Source: a virus. From it: a stretch of DNA of 42,698 bases. The position numbers and the translations under genes are program-made. The notes below the pieces were generated by a model that saw only the letters and a program-made list of their open reading frames with translations, was not told the DNA's origin and searched no databases. Numbering within the stretch: position 1 is the first letter of the stretch; every line of letters begins with the position of its first letter. The DNA lies in IMG/VR virus record IMGVR_UViG_3300045996_000520, positions 1 to 42,698 of that record; one strand, given 5' to 3'. This document shows, one piece after another, positions 1 to 6,690 of the stretch.

Positions 1-127
1 CACAAAAGAAGCCTGGGATAACAACTGGCCGGTCGTTGCGGCATACGCAGGCGGCCTTGCAGCGGGAGGCGGCGGGGCCAGCGGTGCAGCTGGTGGCGCC
101 AGTGGAGCCGGCAACGCTGCGGCAGGC
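1..127. repeat. Left copy of 127-bp terminal direct repeat
   Basis: Bases 1-127 are identical to bases 42572-42698. The repeat lies inside one reading frame that continues without a break when the ends are joined. This is what a circular molecule, or a circularly permuted terminally redundant phage genome, gives when assembled with a fixed overlap. 127 is a common maximum k-mer length, so the repeat is more likely an assembly overlap than a biological terminal repeat. Confidence 0.95.
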
Positions 128-475
128 GGTGGATATGCGATGTCTGCCGGAGATGCGGCAGCACTCGAAGCCGCAAGCGCATCCGGTGGTGGCGTTGTCA
201 ACGCTGGCATGGGCATGAGCGCTCCGGCTGCTGGGGGCGGGGCTAACTGGATGAGCCTCGCGGGGCAGGGGATTGGCTTGCTGGGTCAGGCTGGCGGTCA
301 GCAGCAACCCGCTTCTGCGGCTCCCGCTCCGCAACAGCAGCAGCCTAACGATTCGTTACAACGTCGTGTCGCGCAACAAAAGCGCATCCAGCAACTGCGA
401 CAGAAGCAGCGCAAGACATTGGGCGAGCAGCAGGAGCTGCAGGAACTGATGCGCAATCAGACGGGGCAGATGTAA
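1..475 (+). CDS. Internal virion / DNA-ejection protein, 3' part (wraps from 42318)
   Basis: This is the C-terminal part of a gene that starts at 42318 and crosses the sequence ends. After joining, the first complete codon here is at position 2, and the full protein is 242 residues. The N-terminal third is mixed in composition. The middle is a Gly/Ala-rich low-complexity stretch that could contact or cross membranes. The C-terminus is Gln-rich and likely coiled-coil. It sits between a Gln/Gly-rich 319-residue virion protein and two more proteins of similar character, an order typical of the ejection proteins of short-tailed phages. The stop overlaps the next start (TAATG). The exact function is inferred from position and composition only. 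Confidence 0.7.
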   Translation, partial: TKEAWDNNWPVVAAYAGGLAAGGGGASGAAGGASGAGNAAAGGGYAMSAGDAAALEAASASGGGVVNAGMGMSAPAAGGGANWMSLAGQGIGLLGQAGGQQQPASAAPAPQQQQPNDSLQRRVAQQKRIQQLRQKQRKTLGEQQELQELMRNQTGQM

Positions 476-1554
476 TGGGCAAGCTCGACGAATACTTCAA
501 TCGCGGCATGGGCGGCCTCATCGGCTCGACCGGCAGTTATGGTGGGCTGCTGGGCGACGATGAGAAGAAAGCCGCCAATCAGGCCGCACAGATGGCGCTT
601 GCGGCACAACTGCTCGATGCGGGCGGATACAGCGATCAGCGTGTGGGAATTGGCCAAGCCCTCGGTCGTGGCATGTCTGCGGCAAGTCAGGCGCGTCAGG
701 GCTCTGTCGATCAATCGTTGCAGTCTGCATTGCTTCGAAAGCAGATGGCTGCGCTCGATCAGAAGACAAGCAACGAGCCGAACTCCGTTCGTGAATACCA
801 ATACGCCAAACAGAACGGGTTCGAGGGCAGCTTCCAGGATTGGGTGATCGCTGGCGGGCAGAATTCGCGACCCTCTGCTGTTCAGGAATGGGACTTCTAC
901 AACAAGCTCCCGAACGAGGAGAAGCTGAAGTACTTGGAGATGAAGCGTAACCCTGGCATCGACATCAAGAGCGTCGGTGGCGTTCCTACTGCAATCGACG
1001 CATCACGCGCTGGTGGTATCAATCAAACGGCGCTGTCATCGCTTCCAATCGAGACCGGCGCTGCTGGTGCGATCAAGCAGGCCGAAGCCCAAGGCGGCGC
1101 AATCGGCAAAGGCTCTGGCGAGATTCAGGCGGGAATTCAGAAGAAGGGCTCTGATGCTGTCGGAACGAAGTCGGCTATCGAGCAGGCTCGCGAGATCATT
1201 CCGAAGGCAACAGGCAGCGCTGGTGGCGCCGCATATGACGCCACGCTTGCGGGTTTCGGAACCGCTACAGAAGGCGCGAAGGCGATTGCAAAGCTCAAGG
1301 TACTGCAAGCGAACCTCATGACGAACATGCCTCGCATGGAAGGTCCGCAGTCAGATCGCGACGTGGATTTGTATCGCGAGGCAGCGGGTCAGATCGGCGA
1401 TCCGAAGATCCCGCAGGAGATCAAGCTCGAGGCGCTGCAGACGATCGAAGAGCTTCAGAATAGGTATCAGGAACGCGCCGGCATGTCCTCGCCTTCTTCA
1501 CCGAAGACTCCCAAGCGGGTCAAGGTCGACGCGAGCGGTAAGGTCATCCAGTAA
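475..1554 (+). CDS. Putative internal virion / DNA-ejection protein (359 aa)
   Basis: This 359-residue protein starts at an ATG overlapping the upstream stop (TAATG) and is translationally coupled to it. It is rich in Ala, Gly and Gln with long helical stretches and no recognisable enzyme motif. It lies second in a run of three such genes (wrapped 242 aa, this one, 466 aa) between the tail hub genes and the fibre genes. P22-like and BPP-1-like podoviruses place their ejection proteins here. I infer that it is packaged in the virion and released with DNA. An alternative is a tail-assembly chaperone; no catalytic residues argue for either. Confidence 0.6.
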   Translation: MGKLDEYFNRGMGGLIGSTGSYGGLLGDDEKKAANQAAQMALAAQLLDAGGYSDQRVGIGQALGRGMSAASQARQGSVDQSLQSALLRKQMAALDQKTSNEPNSVREYQYAKQNGFEGSFQDWVIAGGQNSRPSAVQEWDFYNKLPNEEKLKYLEMKRNPGIDIKSVGGVPTAIDASRAGGINQTALSSLPIETGAAGAIKQAEAQGGAIGKGSGEIQAGIQKKGSDAVGTKSAIEQAREIIPKATGSAGGAAYDATLAGFGTATEGAKAIAKLKVLQANLMTNMPRMEGPQSDRDVDLYREAAGQIGDPKIPQEIKLEALQTIEELQNRYQERAGMSSPSSPKTPKRVKVDASGKVIQ

Positions 1555-2954
1555 TGGAAATCGAACTTCCAGACGGCACGATCCTTGATGCTCCAGACGA
1601 TGCAGATCCGTCTGCAGTCGCTAAAGCCTATATGGCCAATCAGAAACCTTCCCGTCGTCCGTGGGGTGAGGAACTCAAGCGCGGTGCCGGCCTCACTGCT
1701 CGTGCTGGTCTAAATGCTGTTGCAGCACTGCCTACCATGGCGATGGATCTCGGTGTCGGCGTGCGCAACCTGTTCCCGAATCAGAACTATGAGATGCCGT
1801 CCGAGATGTGGCGCAAGGGCCTAACCGAGATGGGCCTGCCTGAGCCGGAAGGCTTGGGCGAAAAAGGATTGTCGATCGCAACTGAGATGATCGCGGGCGG
1901 CAAGCTTCCATTGCCGCAGGCCAAGGTTCAGGCACCGGCCAACTTCTCGCCGCAGATGACCGTGCGCGCGAACACGCTTGCTAATGCACAGAAGGAAGGT
2001 CTGGTCGTTCCTCCGTCATCGTCCAACCCGACGACGATAAATCGCTTGCTCGAATCACTAGGCGGAAAGGTTGCTACCCAACAAGACGCATCGATGCGCA
2101 ACCAGGGTGTCGCGAACGCACTCGCCAATAAGGCGATCGGTCGTCCACAAGGAGCGTTGATCTCCGAGGATGCGCTGCAGACTGTTCGCAACAACGCCTA
2201 CAACCAAGCTTATAAGCCCGTGAAAGGCATTGGCACGTTGCGTCTGGATTCGAAGTTCGCCCAGCAACTCGACGACACGACCGCGACAATCGACAAGGTC
2301 GCTAAGCAGTTCCCGAAACTAGCGAACACTCAACTGTCGGAGACGATTCAGTCGCTCAAGTCTCAATCGATCGATTCGGATGTAGCTGTCGATACGATTG
2401 CAGTGCTGCGTGATCGTGCAAAGGACGCTTATCGTCAAGGCGATAGCGAGGCAGGGAAGGCATACAAGAAAGTTGCCAAGGCGTTTGAGGATGCCATTGA
2501 GCGCAGCCTCACCCGGCGCGGTAAGGACGCGGCAAAGGTTCTAGAAGACTTCCGCAGTGGTCGGCAGCTCATCGCCAAGACGCACAGCATCGAGGACGCG
2601 CTGAACGAAGGCACCGGTAACGTGTCGATGCGCAAGCTTGCTCAACAACTGGGCAAGGGCAAGCCGTTGTCTGGTGAGCTCGAGACGATGGGTCGATTTG
2701 GCCAAGCCTTTCCGAAGGCCGCGCAAGAGATCACCGATAGCCCGGTGAACCATCTCGACATGGCTTTTAGCGCTGGTGTTGCGGGGCTTTCAGGAAATCC
2801 AGCGGCGCTGGCCTATCCGTTCTCTCGGCAGGGGGCGCGGCAATTACTGCTCTCTCAGAAAGGCCAGAAGCTAGCAACGCCGTCGCTGTGGGAAGACTCG
2901 CCGCGTGCAGCGTCAGGCGCGCTCTACGGACTGCACGGCCTACTCAACCAGTGA
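1554..2954 (+). CDS. Putative internal virion / DNA-ejection protein (466 aa)
   Basis: The 466-residue product starts at an ATG overlapping the previous stop (TAATG). The N-terminus carries a short ELPDGTILDAPDDAD segment followed by a K-A-Y motif. This small module recurs at the start of large ejection proteins and virion-associated lysozymes of podoviruses. After residue 40 the protein is helical and Gln/Lys-rich, with a hydrophobic AGVAGLSGNPAALAYPF segment near the C-terminus. No lytic transglycosylase catalytic motif is visible. It is the last gene of the ejection cluster. Its 3' end overlaps by 15 bp the end of a minus-strand gene at 2940. Confidence 0.6.
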   Translation: MEIELPDGTILDAPDDADPSAVAKAYMANQKPSRRPWGEELKRGAGLTARAGLNAVAALPTMAMDLGVGVRNLFPNQNYEMPSEMWRKGLTEMGLPEPEGLGEKGLSIATEMIAGGKLPLPQAKVQAPANFSPQMTVRANTLANAQKEGLVVPPSSSNPTTINRLLESLGGKVATQQDASMRNQGVANALANKAIGRPQGALISEDALQTVRNNAYNQAYKPVKGIGTLRLDSKFAQQLDDTTATIDKVAKQFPKLANTQLSETIQSLKSQSIDSDVAVDTIAVLRDRAKDAYRQGDSEAGKAYKKVAKAFEDAIERSLTRRGKDAAKVLEDFRSGRQLIAKTHSIEDALNEGTGNVSMRKLAQQLGKGKPLSGELETMGRFGQAFPKAAQEITDSPVNHLDMAFSAGVAGLSGNPAALAYPFSRQGARQLLLSQKGQKLATPSLWEDSPRAASGALYGLHGLLNQ

Positions 2955-3065
2955 ACTAGAGAAGGCGTAGAGGATGGGCATGGCGAGGATGCCTGCCCAG
3001 ATGTTGATGAATCCGATCCCTACGCAGATCAGGCCGCACGCAATGACGATGGCGACGTTCTTCAT
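2940..3065 (-). CDS. Small one-helix membrane protein (41 aa)
   Basis: The ATG at 3065 overlaps the TGA of the lipoprotein gene at 3062-3340 (ATGA), so the two are translationally coupled. The 41-residue product begins MKNVAIVIACGLICVGIGF and is mostly one hydrophobic segment of about 25 residues, followed by a short polar tail. Its 3' end runs 15 bp into the convergent 466-aa virion gene. Together with the lipoprotein it forms a two-gene minus-strand cassette inside the late plus-strand region, typical of lysogenic-conversion genes. Function unknown. Confidence 0.6.
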   Translation of the reverse strand: MKNVAIVIACGLICVGIGFINIWAGILAMPILYAFSSSLVE

Positions 3066-3340
3066 TTGCACGCGATCAACAGCGTGCGCTTGGCAATTGT
3101 TCCGCCCGCGCCGCCGTACTGAGTGACGGCTGCCGAGTAATTCTTGTCCTCGTTGCGAGTGACGACATCGTAGCCGCGAGCCTTACAGGTCTCGCCGGCC
3201 TTCGCATAGCAGTCGTTCCAGCTGAGGTCTGTTCCAGAGCATTCGATCGCATGGCCCTGTCTTCCATCTGGAAGGTAGACGGTTTTCTGCGTCGCGCAGC
3301 CGGCCAAGAGCAGGGCGAGTAGTAGAAGTCTCATTGGCAT
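3062..3340 (-). CDS. Small secreted lipoprotein (92 aa)
   Basis: The 92-residue protein has a short basic start, a run of leucines and an LLAGC lipobox at residues 12-15, so it should be lipidated and inserted in the cell envelope. The mature part has four cysteines after the lipobox cysteine and a YLPDGRQGHAIECSG segment like that of many small proteobacterial lipoproteins of unknown function. Start choice between residues 1 and 3 is open. The gene is opposite to the late genes, and only 18 bp separate its start from the divergent fibre gene at 3359. Its promoter must therefore lie in fibre coding sequence. Envelope modification in the lysogen, such as superinfection exclusion, is an inference; a spanin role seems less likely because it is on the wrong strand. 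Confidence 0.75.
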   Translation of the reverse strand: MPMRLLLLALLLAGCATQKTVYLPDGRQGHAIECSGTDLSWNDCYAKAGETCKARGYDVVTRNEDKNYSAAVTQYGGAGGTIAKRTLLIACK

Positions 3341-3358
3341 CCATTTTAGAGAGTATCC

Positions 3359-4132
3359 ATGCCAGTTACATCGTATTCCAGAACTCCAGCAAACAACAAT
3401 GCAGCCTCGCCAAACGGCGCCCCTGAAGGATGGGCTCCGAGCGCAGTCAACGACACGATCCGACAGATTATGACGGATATCGTGAACGAATCTGCGAAGG
3501 CCCAGGCATCCGTGCTGGGATCTGTTGCGGGCACAAACACCGTCACTGGTGGGCTTTCCCCTGCGCTCGATGCATACGCTGCGGGGACGCGATTGGTGTT
3601 CACTCCTGCAAATACGAACACCGGCGCAGTAACGCTCAACATCGATTCGCTAGGCGCGCTCGATGTGCAGAAATTCAACGGCAACGCGCTCGCTGCTGGC
3701 GACCTTATTGCAGGCATTCCGGCAATGTTGGTTCTCGATAGCGGTGCAGATGATTGGATTCTGTTGAATCCACAGGTGCTGCTGCAAAGCGGCGGGTTTG
3801 AGGTTGGCTACCGCGGTGTTCCTAGCCGAGACATCACTGCATCTGATAACACCGCAGCGTCAGATAACGGCCGCATCGTGAACTGTGGCGGTGCTGGCGG
3901 CTACACCTTTACGGTTGATTCGGACTTTGGTGTCGCCGGGTACATCATGACGCTCCTTAATGCTTCGGGCGGCAGTGTGACCATCGCCGAAACGCTCGCC
4001 GGAAACTTGAACTGGCTCAACGGGGCTGGCGCCCTGGTCACTGGCTCGCGAACACTTGCGGTGGGTGGCGTTGCGACGATCTGGATGGCAACCGCTACCG
4101 CTGCGTATTTGTGGGGCTCGGGGATTACATGA
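3359..4132 (+). CDS. Tail fibre / appendage protein (257 aa)
   Basis: The 257-residue protein starts at an ATG preceded by GAGAG. The first 40 residues (YSRTPANNNAASPNGAPEG, then a NDTIRQIM motif) match the N-terminal attachment segment common in phage tail fibre and appendage proteins. The rest is Gly/Ala/Thr-rich with predicted beta structure (TLAVGGVATIWM) and no enzymatic motif. The next gene starts inside its stop codon (ATGA). Position after the ejection proteins and before lysis genes fits a host-contact structure. Whether it is the distal receptor-binding protein or a connector to it cannot be told. Confidence 0.7.
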   Translation: MPVTSYSRTPANNNAASPNGAPEGWAPSAVNDTIRQIMTDIVNESAKAQASVLGSVAGTNTVTGGLSPALDAYAAGTRLVFTPANTNTGAVTLNIDSLGALDVQKFNGNALAAGDLIAGIPAMLVLDSGADDWILLNPQVLLQSGGFEVGYRGVPSRDITASDNTAASDNGRIVNCGGAGGYTFTVDSDFGVAGYIMTLLNASGGSVTIAETLAGNLNWLNGAGALVTGSRTLAVGGVATIWMATATAAYLWGSGIT

Positions 4133-4527
4133 GCGGAATCGCCCAGGCCGCATTATCGGCTTCCGAGAGTGTTATCAGCTACACAGTTACCGTCGCAGCT
4201 TTACTGGACGTCAGTGGCAATAACATCGGGAATGGATTTATTTCAGGCTCAGGTGGTGCTGTTTCAGGATCAACCTTTCGTGGGCTTACGATCACCGAAG
4301 TTGCATACATCTCTCTCGGCGGTAGCTTCAATATTCAGCTCACCGGGTCTGTGAATAAAACTCATCTGCGTCGAGTCAGAGTGCAGGCTGCCAATGGCAC
4401 TTTTCAGAATCTATCTGTGCATTCAGCGAGCTTCGATAATTCAGGCGGAAACTCTCGATGGACATGGACGGCTTCCAATGTCTGGGTGCTCAACGGAACC
4501 GATAGGTCTTTGACCATCACCTACTGA
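4129..4527 (+). CDS. Putative tail fibre-associated protein (132 aa)
   Basis: The start is ATG 4129 overlapping the fibre stop (ATGA); a longer in-frame GTG at 4111 is less likely. The 132-residue product is Ser/Thr/Gly-rich with alternating hydrophobic residues throughout, suggesting an all-beta fold like phage fibre tips or carbohydrate-binding modules. No specific family is recognised. Coupling to the fibre gene suggests a virion protein or a fibre assembly partner. The 3' end overlaps the end of the convergent minus-strand gene by 11 bp. Confidence 0.6.
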   Translation: MSGIAQAALSASESVISYTVTVAALLDVSGNNIGNGFISGSGGAVSGSTFRGLTITEVAYISLGGSFNIQLTGSVNKTHLRRVRVQAANGTFQNLSVHSASFDNSGGNSRWTWTASNVWVLNGTDRSLTITY

Positions 4528-4864
4528 ACGGACGCCAGCGCACGTTCAAGCTGACCGAGTTGACGCCAAAGTCTTTGTTACTGACCAAGCTCGACACGTG
4601 AAGCAATTCTAGCGACCACGCCAGTCGCCCGATCTCTACGTCATAGCCGATCGCAAAGCGCCCGTAAGGATTGCCGCCCAGCTGATCTTCGTAGTTGCGA
4701 AGGCCGGTCATCTGGTTCGTAACACCCGCGTTCGACATGACCGGAGAGATTGTTGTCTCTGAGTAGTAGCGCGTGGGGTGGAAATCCTGCGCCTGTACGC
4801 CTGTTTCTACGTAAAGCCCCGACCAACTGAAGCACGCAATGAGCGTGGCCAATGTGCATTCCAT
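4517..4864 (-). CDS. Putative outer-membrane protein, likely lysogenic-conversion gene (115 aa)
   Basis: The start at 4864 is chosen because GAGGG lies about 10 bases upstream of the ATG; an upstream in-frame codon at 4918 has no such site and lies in the operator. The product begins with a signal-peptide-like segment (MECTLATLIACFSWSGLYV, ending near VQA). It continues with alternating polar and hydrophobic residues and ends SVSLNVRWRPFSR, resembling the last strand of an outer-membrane beta barrel. It is a lone minus-strand gene within the late plus-strand block with its own upstream palindrome. This fits a gene expressed in the lysogen to alter the cell surface. That role is inferred. Confidence 0.6.
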   Translation of the reverse strand: MECTLATLIACFSWSGLYVETGVQAQDFHPTRYYSETTISPVMSNAGVTNQMTGLRNYEDQLGGNPYGRFAIGYDVEIGRLAWSLELLHVSSLVSNKDFGVNSVSLNVRWRPFSR

Positions 4865-4892
4865 GTTCTCAACTCCCTCTGTGTTATCAATT

Positions 4893-4911
4893 TGATATCG
4901 CAGTGATATCA
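4893..4911 (-). promoter_or_regulatory. Operator-like palindrome upstream of the outer-membrane protein gene
   Basis: TGATATC-GCAGT-GATATCA is a perfect 7-bp inverted repeat with a 5-bp spacer. Its right part also forms the exact palindrome GTGATATCAC, and a related GTGTTATCA half-site lies at 4881-4889. It sits 29 bp before the minus-strand start at 4864, where a promoter would lie. It differs from the CACC-N4-GGTG operators of the phage immunity region, so a different regulator, perhaps a host one, is suggested. No clear -35/-10 pair could be fixed. Confidence 0.45.
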
Positions 4912-4962
4912 CGACCATTGCTCAAGCAACAACCATGCGCTGCAGCAGGATGATTTAGTTAA

Positions 4963-5349
4963 ATGCTCCCACTTGTTCCGCCCGACAGTCAGAACGAGAA
5001 ACAACACCGCACTGTCATCGCCACCGCTGTAAACCAGCTCATCAAAACGAAGCTTACGTTCTACGGGCAGAGCTCGACTGCTCCGGCCATCACAAACGGC
5101 ACAACGATTTCAACAGCAGCCACCGGAACGGCCCGAGTAGCCCCTGGCGGCAACGTCACGGGAATCATTCTTGAGGCGGGCACGGAAGGCGCGCAAGTCG
5201 TGATGGTCGTGAATGAGTCGGCGTTCACAGTGACCTTCGCAGCGGCAGGCACGAGCAATGTCGCAGACGGTACATCCAGCGTGATCTCGGCGAACAGGTG
5301 CGCGCTGTTCGTGTGGGACTCATCCACCTCGCGCTGGTATCGCAACTGA
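4963..5349 (+). CDS. Putative virion structural protein (128 aa)
   Basis: The 128-residue protein starts at ATG 4963 with AGCAGGA upstream. It has a helical first 35 residues, then Thr/Ala/Gly-rich beta-type sequence ending in SANRCALFVWDSSTSRWYRN. The C-terminal W-D-x(5)-R-W-Y pattern is common in phage fibre or baseplate-associated proteins that display beta domains. It lies between the fibre genes and the lysis cassette and overlaps the holin start (TGATG). Role inferred; no family confidently named. Confidence 0.6.
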   Translation: MLPLVPPDSQNEKQHRTVIATAVNQLIKTKLTFYGQSSTAPAITNGTTISTAATGTARVAPGGNVTGIILEAGTEGAQVVMVVNESAFTVTFAAAGTSNVADGTSSVISANRCALFVWDSSTSRWYRN

Positions 5350-5528
5350 TGAACGAGCACGCAAAAGAAGTCCTGGCCGGTGTTGGCACCGCAGGCTCAT
5401 GGGCTATCTGGGGCTATTCCTTGAATCAGTTGAACGAACTGCTGACGACGGTATCGCTCATTGCGGCAACCGTTGCATCGATCGCTGCAGCGGTCTACTA
5501 CATCAGCAATAGGAAGCGCAGGGGATGA
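5349..5528 (+). CDS. Holin-like small membrane protein (59 aa)
   Basis: The start is ATG 5349, overlapping the previous stop (TGATG). The 59-residue product has an N-terminal region with a short hydrophobic stretch (VLAGVGTAGSWAIWGYSL) and a strong membrane segment (VSLIAATVASIAAAVYYI). It ends in a basic tail (SNRKRRG). This small two-segment topology with charged tail is typical of holins, which form membrane holes at the end of the lytic cycle. It is coupled directly to the endolysin gene (ATGA overlap at 5525), which supports the assignment. Confidence 0.75.
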   Translation: MNEHAKEVLAGVGTAGSWAIWGYSLNQLNELLTTVSLIAATVASIAAAVYYISNRKRRG

Positions 5529-5866
5529 CCCTTTCAGAAAAGCAGCGGTTGTTCACGAAGTTGCTCGGTCAACTGATCGACTGGGCGTATCAAAACGGGT
5601 TCGAGCTCACGTTCGGAGAGGCGTGGCGAACTCCAGAACAGGCAAAGCTCAATGCTGATCGTGGTGTTGGCATACGTAACAGCCTCCACGGTGAGCGCCT
5701 GGCTGTGGATCTCAATCTGTTTGTTGCCGGTGTGTATATCGATAGCACGGAAGGTCATCGCCGCTTGGGCGAGCACTGGGAAAGCCTCCACCCCAGTTGT
5801 CGATGGGGCGGACGATTCAAAGACGGCAACCACTACAGCTTCAGCCCAGACGGAGTCCGAGCATGA
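5525..5866 (+). CDS. Endolysin, peptidase M15 type
   Basis: The 113-residue enzyme should cleave peptide bonds in peptidoglycan stem peptides (L-alanyl-D-glutamate / D-Ala-D-Ala carboxypeptidase-like M15 family). It matches the family in length. Residues 52-65 contain the S-x-H-x(4)-A-x-D metal-binding signature (His55, Asp62), and residues 91-105 contain CRWGGRFKDGNH with His103 as the third zinc ligand. There is no signal peptide or membrane anchor, so access to the cell wall must depend on the holin. It is flanked by two holin-like genes with ATGA overlaps on both sides. Confidence 0.9.
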   Translation: MTLSEKQRLFTKLLGQLIDWAYQNGFELTFGEAWRTPEQAKLNADRGVGIRNSLHGERLAVDLNLFVAGVYIDSTEGHRRLGEHWESLHPSCRWGGRFKDGNHYSFSPDGVRA

Positions 5867-6066
5867 GCGCGAACACAGTTGATCGAAAGGTAGCGGCCGG
5901 CGTGGCCGTGGGTGGCGTCGTGTCCGTCATCGCGTGGGCGGTGGAGACGTTCACGAGCGTGAAGCTCTCAGCGGATGCAGCGATCGGCCTGACGGCCGCG
6001 CTCACCTTCATTGTTCAGTATCTGGTTCCTAACAAGGAGATCGACCTCAATGATCAAGCTGGCTAA
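5863..6066 (+). CDS. Second holin-like membrane protein (67 aa)
   Basis: The start is ATG 5863 within the endolysin stop (ATGA). The 67-residue product has two hydrophobic segments, about residues 11-27 (AAGVAVGGVVSVIAWAV) and 40-56 (AIGLTAALTFIVQYLVP). Between them is a short polar loop. This layout is common in phage proteins annotated as holins. With the 59-aa protein before the endolysin, the phage has two candidate membrane proteins in one cassette; one may be the holin and the other an antiholin. Which is which cannot be told from sequence. Confidence 0.65.
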   Translation: MSANTVDRKVAAGVAVGGVVSVIAWAVETFTSVKLSADAAIGLTAALTFIVQYLVPNKEIDLNDQAG

Positions 6067-6469
6067 GTTCATTCCCGTTTTGGGTGCGATCGTTCTCACT
6101 TTGGGTTGCGCATCAAATCCCGTCTCACCGACCACACAAATCGCACTTCAGGAAGTCACGGCAATCGCAGTTCGCCGCGCTGTGGCTGACTCGCCTCGAG
6201 CTGCGGAGAAGATCGCGAACATTCGCGCCGTAGCCGCTCAGCTGGCCGCTGTTACGTCGATCACGACGGTGGCGGAGCTGCGTACGGTTGTGGATGCAGA
6301 GGTCGCCAAGCTCGGTCTGAACGCTGTGGATGCGGCCGATGCGAAGTCTCTGCTGAACATCCTCCAGGCGCTGCTGACAGAGCGCATCGGCACCGACATC
6401 AACGCTGATGCGCTGGTGCGGGTGAATGAGTTCGTGGCGATGGTCGTCGCTGCGCTGCCGCCTGTGTGA
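6050..6469 (+). CDS. Phage lipoprotein of the lysis cassette (139 aa)
   Basis: The start is ATG 6050 with AAGGAG about 10 bases upstream. An N-terminal signal (MIKLAKFIPVLGAIVLTLGC) ends in an LTLGC lipobox, so the mature protein should be a lipoprotein. The rest is Ala/Val-rich and mostly helical. It overlaps the end of the holin-like gene by 17 bp. A lipoprotein at the end of a Gram-negative lysis cassette could act as an outer-membrane spanin subunit. However, it is larger than Rz1-type proteins and not Pro-rich, and no inner-membrane partner is obvious. The spanin role is only a possibility. Confidence 0.65.
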   Translation: MIKLAKFIPVLGAIVLTLGCASNPVSPTTQIALQEVTAIAVRRAVADSPRAAEKIANIRAVAAQLAAVTSITTVAELRTVVDAEVAKLGLNAVDAADAKSLLNILQALLTERIGTDINADALVRVNEFVAMVVAALPPV

Positions 6470-6690
6470 TGCCGAAGAAAGCAAAGCGAGTGATCCAGAT
6501 GTGGGATCACTCGTTCTATCTCGACAACTTCTCCCAGCACGTCTGCTGCCATTGCTCCCTTGTCCATGACGTCGAATATACGGTCGAGAACGGCCGCATA
6601 TTCACGCGGTGGAAAGAGAACAAACGCGAGACCCGAGAACTCAGGGCCAAGGATGGCATCAAGGTGAAGCGTGCCAGCAAAGATCAGTGA
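6469..6690 (+). CDS. Conserved small phage protein with Cys/His cluster (73 aa)
   Basis: The start is ATG 6469, overlapping the lipoprotein stop (TGATG); an in-frame GTG one codon upstream is possible. The product is basic with a FSQHVCCHCSLVHDVEY segment (residues 22-38) holding three Cys and two His that could bind zinc. The C-terminus is Lys/Arg/Glu-rich. No function is known to me. Overlap on both sides places it in the same transcript as the lysis genes and the phosphoesterase. Confidence 0.6.
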   Translation: MPKKAKRVIQMWDHSFYLDNFSQHVCCHCSLVHDVEYTVENGRIFTRWKENKRETRELRAKDGIKVKRASKDQ

